Positions 9,101-17,688 of a DNA stretch of 64,000 bases are shown here, piece after piece; the first letter of the stretch is position 1; every line of letters begins with the position of its first letter. A model generated the notes under the pieces. The model was not told the origin of the DNA, did no database searches, and saw only the letters and a list, made by a program, of their open reading frames with translations. The stretch lies in contig NZ_CP082780.1 of assembly GCF_019915265.1 (NCBI RefSeq), positions 2,542,001-2,606,000 on the forward strand, in the 5' to 3' direction. The translations under genes and the position numbers were made by a program. The stretch is from Bacillus aquiflavi. GTDB taxonomy: Bacteria > Bacillota > Bacilli > Bacillales > Cytobacillaceae.

Positions 9101-10303
9101 TTAATCTACATTTTCTACAATCGTTGCAATTCCTTGTCCGACTCCGATACACATAGTGGCAAGTCCATATTTTACATTACGTTTTTTCATTTCATAAATA
9201 AGTGTAGTTAAAATTCTTGCCCCACTTGCTCCAAGAGGATGGCCGAATGCAATTGCACCGCCATTTACATTCACAATATCGTTATTTAACTCTAATTGTT
9301 TAATACATTCAATTGCTTGAGAAGCGAATGCTTCATTCAGTTCAATAAGACCAAGGTCATTTACTGTTAATCCAACTCGTGATAATGCCTTTTTTGTTGC
9401 AAATATTGGCCCAAGTCCCATTATTGCTGGTTCTAAACCTGCGGTAGCAGAAACTTTATATTTCACGAGAGGTTTTATACCTAATTCCCTTACTTTTTCT
9501 CCAGACATTAATAAAAGGACAGAAGCACCATCATTTACTCCTGACGCATTTCCTGCTGTTACGGTTCCATTTTCAGAGAGTGGTTTTAACTTACTAAGCT
9601 TTTCCATTGTCGTATCGGCTCTAGGATGTTCATCATCATTAATTTGAATTTCATTTCCTTTTTTATCATGATATACTACAGGAATAATTTCTTCGGCAAA
9701 CCGATTTTCTTCGATAGCTTTTTTAGCCTTTATTTGACTTTCATAAGCAAAATAATCTTGCGCCTCACGGGAGATATTATATTTTTGTGCTACATTTTCC
9801 GCAGTTTGCGGCATCGAATCTGAACCATACATTTCATGTAATCTCGAATTTATAAAACGCCAACCAATTGTTGTATCAAACATTTCCAAATGACCGCGCG
9901 GATAATCTATTTCTGGCTTGGCCATTACAAATGGAGCACGGGTCATACTCTCTGTTCCACCTGCAAAAAAAATATCTCCTTCATTTGCTAATATTGCTCG
10001 AGCACAATAATTAACTGCATCTAATCCAGATCCACATAGGCGATTAATAGTTGTCCCCCCAACATTTATTGGAAAACCTGATAATAACGCTGACATTCTA
10101 GCTACATTTCGATTATCTTCTCCTGCTTGATTTGCATTTCCTAAAACGACGTCCTCAATTTGTTCTACTGGTACATTTGGATTTCGTACAATCACTTTTT
10201 TAATTGCAATAGCAGCTAAATCATCTGGACGAATTGATTTTAACGCTCCTTTATATTTTCCAATCGGTGTTCTTACTGCATCAACAATATAAACCTCTCT
10301 CAC
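9101..10303 (-). CDS. paaJ: Acetyl-CoA acyltransferase (thiolase) PaaJ
   Basis: A 400-residue degradative thiolase. The nucleophile Cys lies in NRLCGSGLDAV (about residue 90), the second active-site loop is GGAIAFGHPLGASG (about 350) and the C-terminal Cys is in ATMCIGVGQG. In the phenylacetate route this enzyme cleaves 3-oxoadipyl-CoA to succinyl-CoA and acetyl-CoA, and also an earlier 3-oxo intermediate. It follows paaH after 16 bases and ends the transcript at a strong terminator. A general fatty-acid thiolase (FadA/PcaF) has the same fold; the assignment to PaaJ rests on context. Confidence 0.88.
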   Translation of the reverse strand: MREVYIVDAVRTPIGKYKGALKSIRPDDLAAIAIKKVIVRNPNVPVEQIEDVVLGNANQAGEDNRNVARMSALLSGFPINVGGTTINRLCGSGLDAVNYCARAILANEGDIFFAGGTESMTRAPFVMAKPEIDYPRGHLEMFDTTIGWRFINSRLHEMYGSDSMPQTAENVAQKYNISREAQDYFAYESQIKAKKAIEENRFAEEIIPVVYHDKKGNEIQINDDEHPRADTTMEKLSKLKPLSENGTVTAGNASGVNDGASVLLLMSGEKVRELGIKPLVKYKVSATAGLEPAIMGLGPIFATKKALSRVGLTVNDLGLIELNEAFASQAIECIKQLELNNDIVNVNGGAIAFGHPLGASGARILTTLIYEMKKRNVKYGLATMCIGVGQGIATIVENVD

Positions 10304-10319
10304 TTCTTACAACCTCACT

Positions 10320-11174
10320 TTATTTTTCAGTATAATCGTAAACACCCTTACCTACCTTTCGCCCTAATCGACCAGCTTTCACATATTGTTCAAGCAATGG
10401 TGCCGGACGATATTTCTCACCTAACTTTTCATGTAAATATTTTAAATTATTTAAACGTGCATCTAACCCCACAAGATCAACGAGTTCAAAAGGACCCATC
10501 GGAAAATTCAATCCAAGTTTAATTGCTTTATCAATTTCTTCGGGTGTACCGACCCCTTCTTGAAGCATGTAAAAAGCTTCATTTCCAACTAATGTGCTAA
10601 TCCTACTTGTCACAAATCCAGGGAATTCGTTTACCACTACTGTTTCTTTCCCCATTATGCCGGAAATGCGTTTTACTATTTCAACCGTTTCATCTGCAGT
10701 TTCTAATCCACGAATCATTTCAATAAGGGGCATTTTGTGAACTGGATTAAAGAAGTGCATTGCAATTACTTTTTCGGGCCGTTTTGTAAAAGAAGCTATT
10801 TCAGTTGGACTCATCGTTGAGGTGTTTGTTGCAAAATAACAACTCTCAGGAGCATGAATATCAATGGTTTCAAAAACTTTCTTCTTTATTTCTCTTATTT
10901 CTGGTACAGCTTCAATAACCAAATCTGCTGTTTTGACAGCTTCAACAAGATCGACATCGTATGAGAGACGCCTTTTTGCCGCTTCTACTTGTGTACTTGA
11001 TAGCTTTCCTCGTTTTACTGCTTTTTTAAAAACATGAGTCATTTCTGCTTCTGCACTTTCTAACGCTTCTTTCTTAATATCAACTATTTTTACATGTAAG
11101 CCCCCTACAGCTCCTACATAAGCAATTCCCCTACCCATCGTTCCAGACCCAATGACTACTAAATTATTTCTCAT
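10320..11174 (-). CDS. paaH: 3-hydroxyacyl-CoA dehydrogenase PaaH
   Basis: A 284-residue single-domain 3-hydroxyacyl-CoA dehydrogenase. The NAD-binding motif GSGTMGRGIAYVGAVGG is at the N-terminus, the catalytic His is in MHFFNPVHKMPL (about residue 140) and the C-terminal dimerisation domain (NFPMGPFELVDLVGLD) is complete. It oxidises the 3-hydroxyadipyl-CoA intermediate before PaaJ. First gene of the paaHJ unit, with its own promoter (11268-11296). Confidence 0.88.
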   Translation of the reverse strand: MRNNLVVIGSGTMGRGIAYVGAVGGLHVKIVDIKKEALESAEAEMTHVFKKAVKRGKLSSTQVEAAKRRLSYDVDLVEAVKTADLVIEAVPEIREIKKKVFETIDIHAPESCYFATNTSTMSPTEIASFTKRPEKVIAMHFFNPVHKMPLIEMIRGLETADETVEIVKRISGIMGKETVVVNEFPGFVTSRISTLVGNEAFYMLQEGVGTPEEIDKAIKLGLNFPMGPFELVDLVGLDARLNNLKYLHEKLGEKYRPAPLLEQYVKAGRLGRKVGKGVYDYTEK

Positions 11175-11267
11175 TACAGTTCACTCCTCGAAAAGTGCTG
11201 AAAAAATACTTTTAAATTAACAGTTTAAAATTCCGGTTAATCCAAAATAATGAATATATTTTTTGAA

Positions 11268-11296
11268 TTTATACTAGTAAATTAGGAATATTGCAA
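11268..11296 (-). promoter_or_regulatory. Sigma-A type promoter of paaHJ
   Basis: TTGCAA (11291-11296) and TATAAA (11268-11273) with a 17-base spacer on the minus strand, about 95 bases before paaH. The -35 hexamer is identical to that of the paaA promoter. No ATATGACG motif is seen nearby, so regulation may differ. Confidence 0.6.
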
Positions 11297-11345
11297 CTAT
11301 TGTATTACTAAAAGTCACCTCCAATTTTCCCGATACTTGTTTATT

Positions 11346-11371
11346 CAAAAAAGAACGAGCAAGTGCTCGTT
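11346..11371 (-). terminator. Terminator after the paaA-to-aldehyde-dehydrogenase operon
   Basis: AACGAGCA/TGCTCGTT hairpin (11354-11371) followed on the minus strand by C and a run of six T. It closes the long operon that begins at paaA. Confidence 0.82.
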
Positions 11372-11395
11372 ACAATAACAATCAACTTAATTGAA

Positions 11396-12913
11396 TTACA
11401 CACCTAATGGATTTAGTGGCTTTCCTCCATAATACGAGAGTACACTTTTTGTTTCTGTATAAAGATTTAACGTTTCAATCGAAAGCTCCCTACCAAAACC
11501 CGATTTTTTGTATCCTCCAAAAGGTGTGCCAGGGAAAGCGGAAAATGGGCAATTTACCATGACAATTCCAGCACGCATTTTATGAGCGATACGGGTTGCT
11601 CGTCCTTGATCCTTTGTCCAAACGGCTGAACCTAATCCATAATCTGTATCATTTGCAAGTTTAATGACTTCCTTTTCGTCATTAAACTTCATGACGACAA
11701 CAACTGGTCCAAAAATTTCCTCTCTCACTATTTTCATGTTATGATTAACATCTGTTATAATAGTTGGTGCATACCAAAAACCATCTTCATATCCTTCAAC
11801 TTTCACTTCATGTCCGCCTGTTACAATTGTTGCTCCATCTTTAATAGCTGATTTTATATAGCCATCGATCACTTCAAGCTGATTTCTACTAATAATTGCC
11901 CCTACTTGTGTCGCTTGATCAAGTGGATTGCCTAAACGTAATTGTTTTGTTTTTTTAATAAATTTTTCCATAAACTCATTATAAATATTCTCGTGCACAT
12001 AGAGACGGGATCGTGCTTCACACGATTGGCCAGTATTATAGAAAATCCCAAAGATCGAGCCGTAAACAGCCGCGTCAATATCGGCATCATCAAAGACAAT
12101 GTTCGGTGATTTTCCACCCAGTTCAAGTGTAATCCGCTTAAGAGTATGTGAGGCTTTTTCCATAATATCTTTTCCAATGGGAGTAGAACCGGTAAATGCA
12201 ACTTTATCAATATCTTGATGCTCTACAATGGCATCTCCAACTGAAGAACCCGGACCTGGAACAACATTAACAACACCTTCTGGTACACCAGCTTCATGAC
12301 AAATTTCTGTTAATACAATAGCAGTTAAAGGTGTTAAACTTGCAGGCTTTAAGACTACTGAACATCCAGCTGCAATAGCAGGCGCAATTTTCCAAGCTGC
12401 CATCATCAATGGATAATTCCAAGGAATGATTTGTCCGCATACACCTACTGGTTCTTTTTGAGTATAATTAAAAAATCCATATGGCATATTGTTTACTTCT
12501 CCGCGATGTCCAACAATTGCACCAGCATAAAATTCAAAATCTTCTATTGCTTGAAGCACTTGACCTTCAGCAGCCGATAGTGACTTACCGCTATTTAATA
12601 CTTCTAATTCTACTAATTCATTGAATTGAGACCTCATAATTGTAGCTATGTTATTTAATACTCGAGCCCTTTTACCGACTGGGTATTTCCTCCATTTCCC
12701 ATATTCAAATGCATATCGTGCTGCTTTAACTGCCTTATCAACATCATCCTTAGAGGCTTTAGCAACTTGAGCAAGTAACTCGCCCGTTGCCGGATTATAT
12801 GTCGGTGACGTTTCTTTTAAAGTTCCATCAACACGTTCCCCATTAATAACCATTTGATAGTAATCACGCTTAATATTTAATTTTTCCATTTTTTCAACTT
12901 TTACGGTTGACAA
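11396..12913 (-). CDS. NAD(P)-dependent aldehyde dehydrogenase of the paa operon
   Basis: An aldehyde dehydrogenase of about 505 residues. Conserved elements are the N-anchor WNYPLMMAAWK, the loop FTGSTPIGK, the general base in LELGGKSPNI and the nucleophile Cys in NTGQSCEARSRL. TTG at 12913 is the likely start, because GAGGAG lies eight bases before it; an in-frame GTG at 12922 overlaps that site. In the phenylacetate route an aldehyde dehydrogenase must oxidise the ring-opened semialdehyde; in E. coli this is the ALDH half of PaaZ. This protein has no MaoC hydratase half. It could instead be a phenylacetaldehyde dehydrogenase feeding the pathway. Last gene of the paaA operon. Confidence 0.85.
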   Translation of the reverse strand: MSTVKVEKMEKLNIKRDYYQMVINGERVDGTLKETSPTYNPATGELLAQVAKASKDDVDKAVKAARYAFEYGKWRKYPVGKRARVLNNIATIMRSQFNELVELEVLNSGKSLSAAEGQVLQAIEDFEFYAGAIVGHRGEVNNMPYGFFNYTQKEPVGVCGQIIPWNYPLMMAAWKIAPAIAAGCSVVLKPASLTPLTAIVLTEICHEAGVPEGVVNVVPGPGSSVGDAIVEHQDIDKVAFTGSTPIGKDIMEKASHTLKRITLELGGKSPNIVFDDADIDAAVYGSIFGIFYNTGQSCEARSRLYVHENIYNEFMEKFIKKTKQLRLGNPLDQATQVGAIISRNQLEVIDGYIKSAIKDGATIVTGGHEVKVEGYEDGFWYAPTIITDVNHNMKIVREEIFGPVVVVMKFNDEKEVIKLANDTDYGLGSAVWTKDQGRATRIAHKMRAGIVMVNCPFSAFPGTPFGGYKKSGFGRELSIETLNLYTETKSVLSYYGGKPLNPLGV

Positions 12914-12935
12914 AATAATCACTCCTCACTTTAGA

Positions 12936-13709
12936 TTAATAACCGTTAAACTGTGGTTTTCGTTTTTCTAAAAAAGCTGCGACCCCTTCCTTGTGATCTT
13001 CTGTTAAACCAGCTGCACGCTGTCCGTTTGCTTCTTTTTCTAATATTTCATTTAAATTGCAATTCCAGCTGTCATTGATATATCGTTTGATCATGCCAAT
13101 TGCTTTTGTAGGCATATTTGCTAAGCGTTCTGCAAATGAAGTAATTTCTGCTTTCCAATTGTCAGCACTCATTACTTTTGTTACTAATCCAATTGATTTT
13201 GCTTCCTCAGCGGAAATTTTTTCTCCTAAAACAGATAATTCTAATGCTTTGGCTTGACCAACTAATCGAGGCAAGTAATACAAATTACCTGAGTCAGGAA
13301 TTAAACCTATATGAATAAATGCTTCTACAAAACTGGCTTTCTCAGAAGCTAATCTAAAATCACATGCTAACGCAAGGCTTACACCAGCTCCAGCAGCTAC
13401 ACCGTTAATTGCAGCAATAATTGGTTTTTCTAGTGCAGCTAATTGCTTTACCATTGGATTATAGCGATTGCGAAGTATTTCCCCGTGATTCGTTTCCTGA
13501 CCAATTCCAGCGAGGTCTTCTCCGGAACAAAATGCATGTCCTTCGCCTGTGATTACTAAACATCTTATCTCGGGATTTTTTGTGATATTTTTTAGTACAC
13601 GAATCATTTCTCTATTCATTTGTTCATTAAAAGCATTCAATTTATCAGGGCGATTTAATGTGATCCAAGCTACACCATTATTTACTTCTAATTTGATCGT
13701 TTCAAACAT
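12936..13709 (-). CDS. paaG: Enoyl-CoA hydratase/isomerase PaaG
   Basis: A 257-residue crotonase-family enzyme with the CoA-binding oxyanion loops GHAFCSGEDLAGIG (about residue 60) and NGVAAGAGVSLALACDF (about 105). PaaG isomerises the ring epoxide of phenylacetyl-CoA to the oxepin and also shifts a double bond later. The D in the second loop region (IPDSGNLYYLP) is the usual PaaG-like feature in place of the Glu of true hydratases. It follows the broken paaF with a ribosome-binding site GGAGGTAGGAG that overlaps the paaF stop. Confidence 0.82.
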   Translation of the reverse strand: MFETIKLEVNNGVAWITLNRPDKLNAFNEQMNREMIRVLKNITKNPEIRCLVITGEGHAFCSGEDLAGIGQETNHGEILRNRYNPMVKQLAALEKPIIAAINGVAAGAGVSLALACDFRLASEKASFVEAFIHIGLIPDSGNLYYLPRLVGQAKALELSVLGEKISAEEAKSIGLVTKVMSADNWKAEITSFAERLANMPTKAIGMIKRYINDSWNCNLNEILEKEANGQRAAGLTEDHKEGVAAFLEKRKPQFNGY

Positions 13710-13717
13710 ATATTCTC

Positions 13718-14498
13718 CTACCTCCCTTGAAAATTTGCTTTTCTTTTTTCGATAAATGCCTTCATGCCTTCTTTCCGATCATAGGGATGAGAATAATAGA
13801 GAAAAATTTTTTCTTTCATATTGCATTCCTTCATCTAAAGGATAATCTACTGCTTTTAAAACAGATTCTTTAATGAACCGAATGGAAAGGGATGGTTTTT
13901 TTGAGATTGTACTAGCTAATCTTATCGTTTCTTCCATTAATACTTCTGGAGCAATCAACCGATTGACAATACCATAATGCAATGCTTCATTTGCAGACAT
14001 TGGTTCACCTAACCAAAGCCATTGCAATGCTTTAGTTTTTCCCATTAATTTTGTTTAAACGCTGTGTGTTCCTCCAGCTCCGGGCATTACACCAATATTT
14101 ATTTCAGGAAAGCCAAACTGAGCGTTCTCTGCCGCAAGCAAGATATCACAGCAAAGGGCTAATTCAAATCCGCCCCCTAATGCAAATCCTTGTATAGCCC
14201 CAATAATTGGTTTTTTAATTAAAGCAATCCGATCCCAATCTGCAAATTGGTTTAATAATTCTAATGTTATCGGGTCATCTTCAGTCATCTCATTAATATC
14301 CGCACCTGAAGCAAAAGCACGTCCTTCCCCTGATAAAACAATCACTTTTACTTCATTATGTTGATCAAACAATTCCATTGCTGCTACAATTTCTTTTATC
14401 ATAGCGCGATTTAGGGCATTCAAAACTTCAGGGCGATTGAGAGTAATATATCCAATTTGGTGATCGTTTTTAACTTTAATAAATTCGTAATTACTCAT
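13718..14498 (-). pseudogene. paaF: Enoyl-CoA hydratase PaaF with two frameshifts
   Basis: Crotonase-family gene that hydrates the 2,3-dehydroadipyl-CoA intermediate when intact. It begins at ATG 14498, overlapping the EthD gene by eight bases (ATGAGTAA). The first 146 codons are normal (GEGRAFASGADINEM, GFALGGGFELALCCDI), then an extra AC in an ACACAC tract near 14062 shifts the frame and gives a stop at 14055. The second part (TKLMGKTKALQWLWLGEP) runs to about 13786, where one extra C shifts again; the native end KAFIEKRKANFQG stops at 13718-13720. The two insertions together restore three bases. The dinucleotide insertion is slippage-like rather than a homopolymer error. The intact paaG may partly replace it. 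Confidence 0.82.
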
Positions 14499-14799
14499 TA
14501 TGATCCTCACCAATCATTAAAGTAACGATATCTCCCGCAAAAGACATAAGATCTTTTGAGGACGCTTTTGCTTCCTCTGTCTTCATTGCTGCTTTGAATG
14601 TTTGCATATTCTCATAGTACATTTCACACATTAAATAATACTCACTTTTACCTCCCATACCACTACCTATTATTTTAGTAACGTCCATTTTTAAAAGACC
14701 GGGTATTTTTTTAGTAATTGGTACATGGATAGAGAAATAATGTTCATCAAATTTTTCCTTATCTTTAGGTTCTTTATATAAAGCTATTAATTTAATCAT
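14491..14799 (-). CDS. EthD-family small protein of the paa operon
   Basis: A 102-residue ferredoxin-like (dimeric alpha/beta barrel) protein of the EthD group. The characteristic His-rich start EHYFSIHVPITKKIPGL is visible from about residue 19, and the second half carries SEYYLMCEMYY. Related proteins accompany aromatic or ether degradation genes, but their chemistry is mostly unknown. The stop overlaps the paaF start by eight bases, so translation is probably coupled. Position between paaD and paaF suggests a supporting role in ring-cleavage steps. Confidence 0.75.
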   Translation of the reverse strand: MIKLIALYKEPKDKEKFDEHYFSIHVPITKKIPGLLKMDVTKIIGSGMGGKSEYYLMCEMYYENMQTFKAAMKTEEAKASSKDLMSFAGDIVTLMIGEDHNE

Positions 14800-14888
14800 T
14801 TTACACCCTCCAAAAATTTTAAATTAATTCTTTTTTTTATCTAAATATTCAACAAAAACATGTCACATTTAAAACGAACTATATACAA

Positions 14889-15389
14889 TTAATTACCTAT
14901 AGAAATTGGTTTCATTGCTTCAAATGGATTTTTACATCCTTTGCAGTATAAAATACTTTTACAGGCAGAAGGTCCAAAAATATTTTCTAATGTATTATAT
15001 TTGGAGCCACAATACGGACACTCAACTTGCCATGAACCATCACTTTCAAGTTGATTTGGCGGAGGAGCAATTCCAAATTCCTTTAACCCCTCCTTCCCAT
15101 TATCTGTAATTCTATCCGATGTCCAAGGGGGGGTTTTTCTATACGTAACCTTAACTTCTTTTATTCCCTTTATTTCACTTATAGCTTGAATAACATTGTC
15201 TTTAATAATTCCTAAAGCTGGACAGCCTAAAAATGTTGGCAATAGTTCAACTATCACTTTGTTTTCTAAAATAGAAACGTTTTCAACCATTCCTAAATCA
15301 AAAATATTAACGGTATTGATTTCTGGATCGAAAACTGTTTCTAATTGTTTCTTTACTTTGCTTTCTAAATATGAGTTTGAAGATGCCAA
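14889..15389 (-). CDS. paaD: Phenylacetyl-CoA epoxidase maturation protein PaaD
   Basis: A 166-residue PaaD. The N-terminal part is a DUF59/MIP18-type domain (VFDPEINTVNIFDLGMVE with Cys in FLGCPALG), as in proteins that help iron-sulfur or metal assembly. The C-terminal part has four cysteines in CPYCGS and CKGCK that would form a zinc- or iron-binding site. PaaD is required for an active epoxidase. It follows paaC after 39 bases. Confidence 0.87.
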   Translation of the reverse strand: MASSNSYLESKVKKQLETVFDPEINTVNIFDLGMVENVSILENKVIVELLPTFLGCPALGIIKDNVIQAISEIKGIKEVKVTYRKTPPWTSDRITDNGKEGLKEFGIAPPPNQLESDGSWQVECPYCGSKYNTLENIFGPSACKSILYCKGCKNPFEAMKPISIGN

Positions 15390-15428
15390 TTGCCTATCCT
15401 CCTTTTTACTTGAAAACTATTCATTCTT

Positions 15429-16226
15429 TTACCATGGAACAGCAGGATTGATGTTATATACCTCTGAAAGTAACGCAATCGCTTGATGTAAATCATCAGT
15501 ATGAATGCCGGCTCTTCCATCACCGCGCTCCATTTTTGGTTCACCTGGAAAATCTAAATTTAACTTTTTAAATTCCTCCTTTAATTCTGAAATAAACCGC
15601 TCTTTTAATACTGATTCACTTTCTATTAAACCAGCAGCAACGATGTCATCTCTCTTTGGACCTAGTGAAAAAACACCCCCAATATCTTTCCAAACCTTTG
15701 TAATTGCTTTCTTCATCCTGTCCCTTGCTTCCCCTTCTGCACTGACTAATTGTTGAAACCAAGTTCTCCAATGCATAAGATGATAAAGAGCTTCTCCATC
15801 AACCTTAACGGCTACTTGAGCAAGTGGCATATAAGAATTTTTTTTTTTAATGAATTTATTTTTTTCCTTTTTAATTAATTCATAAAAATAATTACGAACA
15901 ACTGTAAAGCCCCAATCGTAGCATGGTTCATCATATAACCAATGCCCAGTACCATTTACTTCTTCTAAAAGAATGGCATTTTTTCTTTCCGCTGCTGAAC
16001 GCAAATGTGCTAAATCATCCACTTTTCCTTCCCCAAGTTCCTCAAGCAGCTGATAGAACATTGATGCATGCCCCATTACATTTTGTGCGATAGATGAATA
16101 AGCGACATCCTCTTCAATATGCGGGACTAATCCAAGCCACTCAGAACCTCGATAGGAAACTAATAGATCGTCATCTGCAAGCTGGTACAATAAATCTACT
16201 AATATCTCTTTATATTCAATGTTCAT
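15429..16226 (-). CDS. paaC: Phenylacetyl-CoA epoxidase structural subunit PaaC
   Basis: A 265-residue ferritin-like helical protein (PaaA_PaaC family). PaaC has lost the di-iron site of PaaA and acts as the structural partner in the PaaAC heterodimer. The segments DDDLLVSYRGSEWLGLVPHIEED and the helical middle with LAQVAVKVDGEALYHLMHW fit the family; length is typical. The ATG overlaps the paaB stop by four bases (ATGA). Confidence 0.87.
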   Translation of the reverse strand: MNIEYKEILVDLLYQLADDDLLVSYRGSEWLGLVPHIEEDVAYSSIAQNVMGHASMFYQLLEELGEGKVDDLAHLRSAAERKNAILLEEVNGTGHWLYDEPCYDWGFTVVRNYFYELIKKEKNKFIKKKNSYMPLAQVAVKVDGEALYHLMHWRTWFQQLVSAEGEARDRMKKAITKVWKDIGGVFSLGPKRDDIVAAGLIESESVLKERFISELKEEFKKLNLDFPGEPKMERGDGRAGIHTDDLHQAIALLSEVYNINPAVPW

Positions 16227-16582
16227 CGTTTCACACGCCCCTTACTCCACGACAAGATTTCTTTTTCGTCTAACATCCCTTGATCAGCTTTCCGCCATAT
16301 TCTTGCTAAATAACCATAACCTTTAGTTGTTCGATAGTTTTTATTATCGATCCGTTTCAAAGTTTCACGTTCTTCTGGATTCATCATTCGTATATCCGAA
16401 CGCTTAACAACCCATATATCACAAACACTTTCACGTCTAATAAAATTCTCTTGCGCCATTACTAAAGCGATTTCATGATTTGGTGCAAGAAGTGTAAACT
16501 GTTCTTGACTATGAGATATTGGCGTTTTTCGGCTAAAAACAACAAACTCTTCATAAAACGATGCTTTTTCGTTTTGTTCCAT
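16223..16582 (-). CDS. paaB: Phenylacetyl-CoA epoxidase subunit PaaB
   Basis: Small subunit of the epoxidase complex, about 119 residues from ATG 16582. This start is preferred over the TTG at 16597 because AGAGGA lies six bases before it. The family text EEFVVFSRKTPISHSQ and DIWVVKRSDI is present; the C-terminal part (about 30 residues after GYLARIW) is longer than in E. coli PaaB. PaaB bridges PaaAC units. Confidence 0.86.
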   Translation of the reverse strand: MEQNEKASFYEEFVVFSRKTPISHSQEQFTLLAPNHEIALVMAQENFIRRESVCDIWVVKRSDIRMMNPEERETLKRIDNKNYRTTKGYGYLARIWRKADQGMLDEKEILSWSKGRVKR

Positions 16583-16624
16583 ATTCCATCCTCTCATTTC
16601 AATAATTTTTTAATTTATATAAAA

Positions 16625-17584
16625 CTAATTCGTATTATTTAGTCCTAAAGCTTTTCGTACCCAAGCATTGTTTTCATATGATAATTTTCGAATTCGCAAT
16701 CTTTCTTTTGACATCGGGCCTTCATTTCGAATAATTTTCAGAAACTCATTCCAATCTGGCTGCTTGTAGATCCACTCTTCTTTTTTCTCGTCGTATCGAA
16801 GATTTTCATCTGGAATCGTTAGACCAATTCCTATTATTCTCGGAACATATTTCGTAAGGTAAAATTGCCTTAAATCTTCATTTGTGTTTTTCCTGATTTT
16901 ATATTTAATGGTTAATTCCTGCTTTGAAGCTCCTGTTGTTTCCATTGTTGGGGGTCCAAAAAACATAAGTAGTGCTGGCCACCAGCGATTTAAAGCATCT
17001 TGAAGCATTTCTTTTTGTTCCATTGTTCCTTGTGCAAGCGCAACCGAAATTGCTTCACCGTGCTGCGCATGAAATACTTCTTCAGCAGCGATTCGTTTTA
17101 ACGCTCTGGCATACGGTGCATACGAAGCGTCTAACATATTGGTTTGTGTAATGATTGCTGCACCATCAACTAACCATCCAATTAATCCTGCATCAGCCCA
17201 TGATTTTGTTTTCCAATGGAAAACGTTATGAAACTTTAACTTTCCTTGAAATAAATCTTCCATTAAATCTTCTCTCGTTTTTCCATATGGCTTTATTAAA
17301 TCTTCTGCTACTCGTAAAAGTAATTGTCCATGTCCCATTTCATCTTGAACTTTAGCCATAATTCCAAGCTTTCGATATAAAGTAGGCGCCTTAGGTGTCC
17401 ACTCTTTTTCGGGTAGGGCCCCCATTATTTCACTTATGCCATGCATTGATATTAATTTAATTAATACTTGGCGGTATTCATGAGGCATCCAATCATCAGC
17501 TTCAATTTTTTCCCCTGATTCTATTCTTTCCATAAATTCCTGATGCTTAGCTTGATCAGATAAATCCATTATTTGAACCGACAT
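16625..17584 (-). CDS. paaA: Phenylacetyl-CoA epoxidase catalytic subunit PaaA
   Basis: A 319-residue di-iron monooxygenase subunit that turns phenylacetyl-CoA into the ring-1,2-epoxide. The carboxylate and histidine ligands are visible in MAKVQDEMGHGQ (about residue 78) and AAEEVFHAQHGE (about 170). First gene of the operon paaABCD-EthD-paaF-paaG-aldehyde dehydrogenase. Its promoter (17626-17654) is near consensus and overlaps an operator-like motif. The usual electron donor gene paaE is not in the window. Confidence 0.92.
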   Translation of the reverse strand: MSVQIMDLSDQAKHQEFMERIESGEKIEADDWMPHEYRQVLIKLISMHGISEIMGALPEKEWTPKAPTLYRKLGIMAKVQDEMGHGQLLLRVAEDLIKPYGKTREDLMEDLFQGKLKFHNVFHWKTKSWADAGLIGWLVDGAAIITQTNMLDASYAPYARALKRIAAEEVFHAQHGEAISVALAQGTMEQKEMLQDALNRWWPALLMFFGPPTMETTGASKQELTIKYKIRKNTNEDLRQFYLTKYVPRIIGIGLTIPDENLRYDEKKEEWIYKQPDWNEFLKIIRNEGPMSKERLRIRKLSYENNAWVRKALGLNNTN

Positions 17585-17604
17585 TTAATTTTAACCCCCA
17601 ATTA

Positions 17605-17654
17605 ATATGACGTATTTATAACGTTATTATAATATCATGTAATATTATTTGCAA
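17605..17654 (-). promoter_or_regulatory. paaA promoter with overlapping operator
   Basis: On the minus strand TTGCAA (17649-17654), a 17-base spacer and TATAAT (17626-17631) form a near-consensus sigma-A promoter. The 23-base operator-like motif (ATATGACG-N8-ACG, 17605-17627) begins inside the -10 hexamer and covers the expected start site, the geometry of a repressor that blocks initiation. A GGGGGT ribosome-binding site follows. Confidence 0.75.
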
Positions 17655-17688
17655 GGAGTTAACTCAATTTTTACTAAAGTGTTAATAT

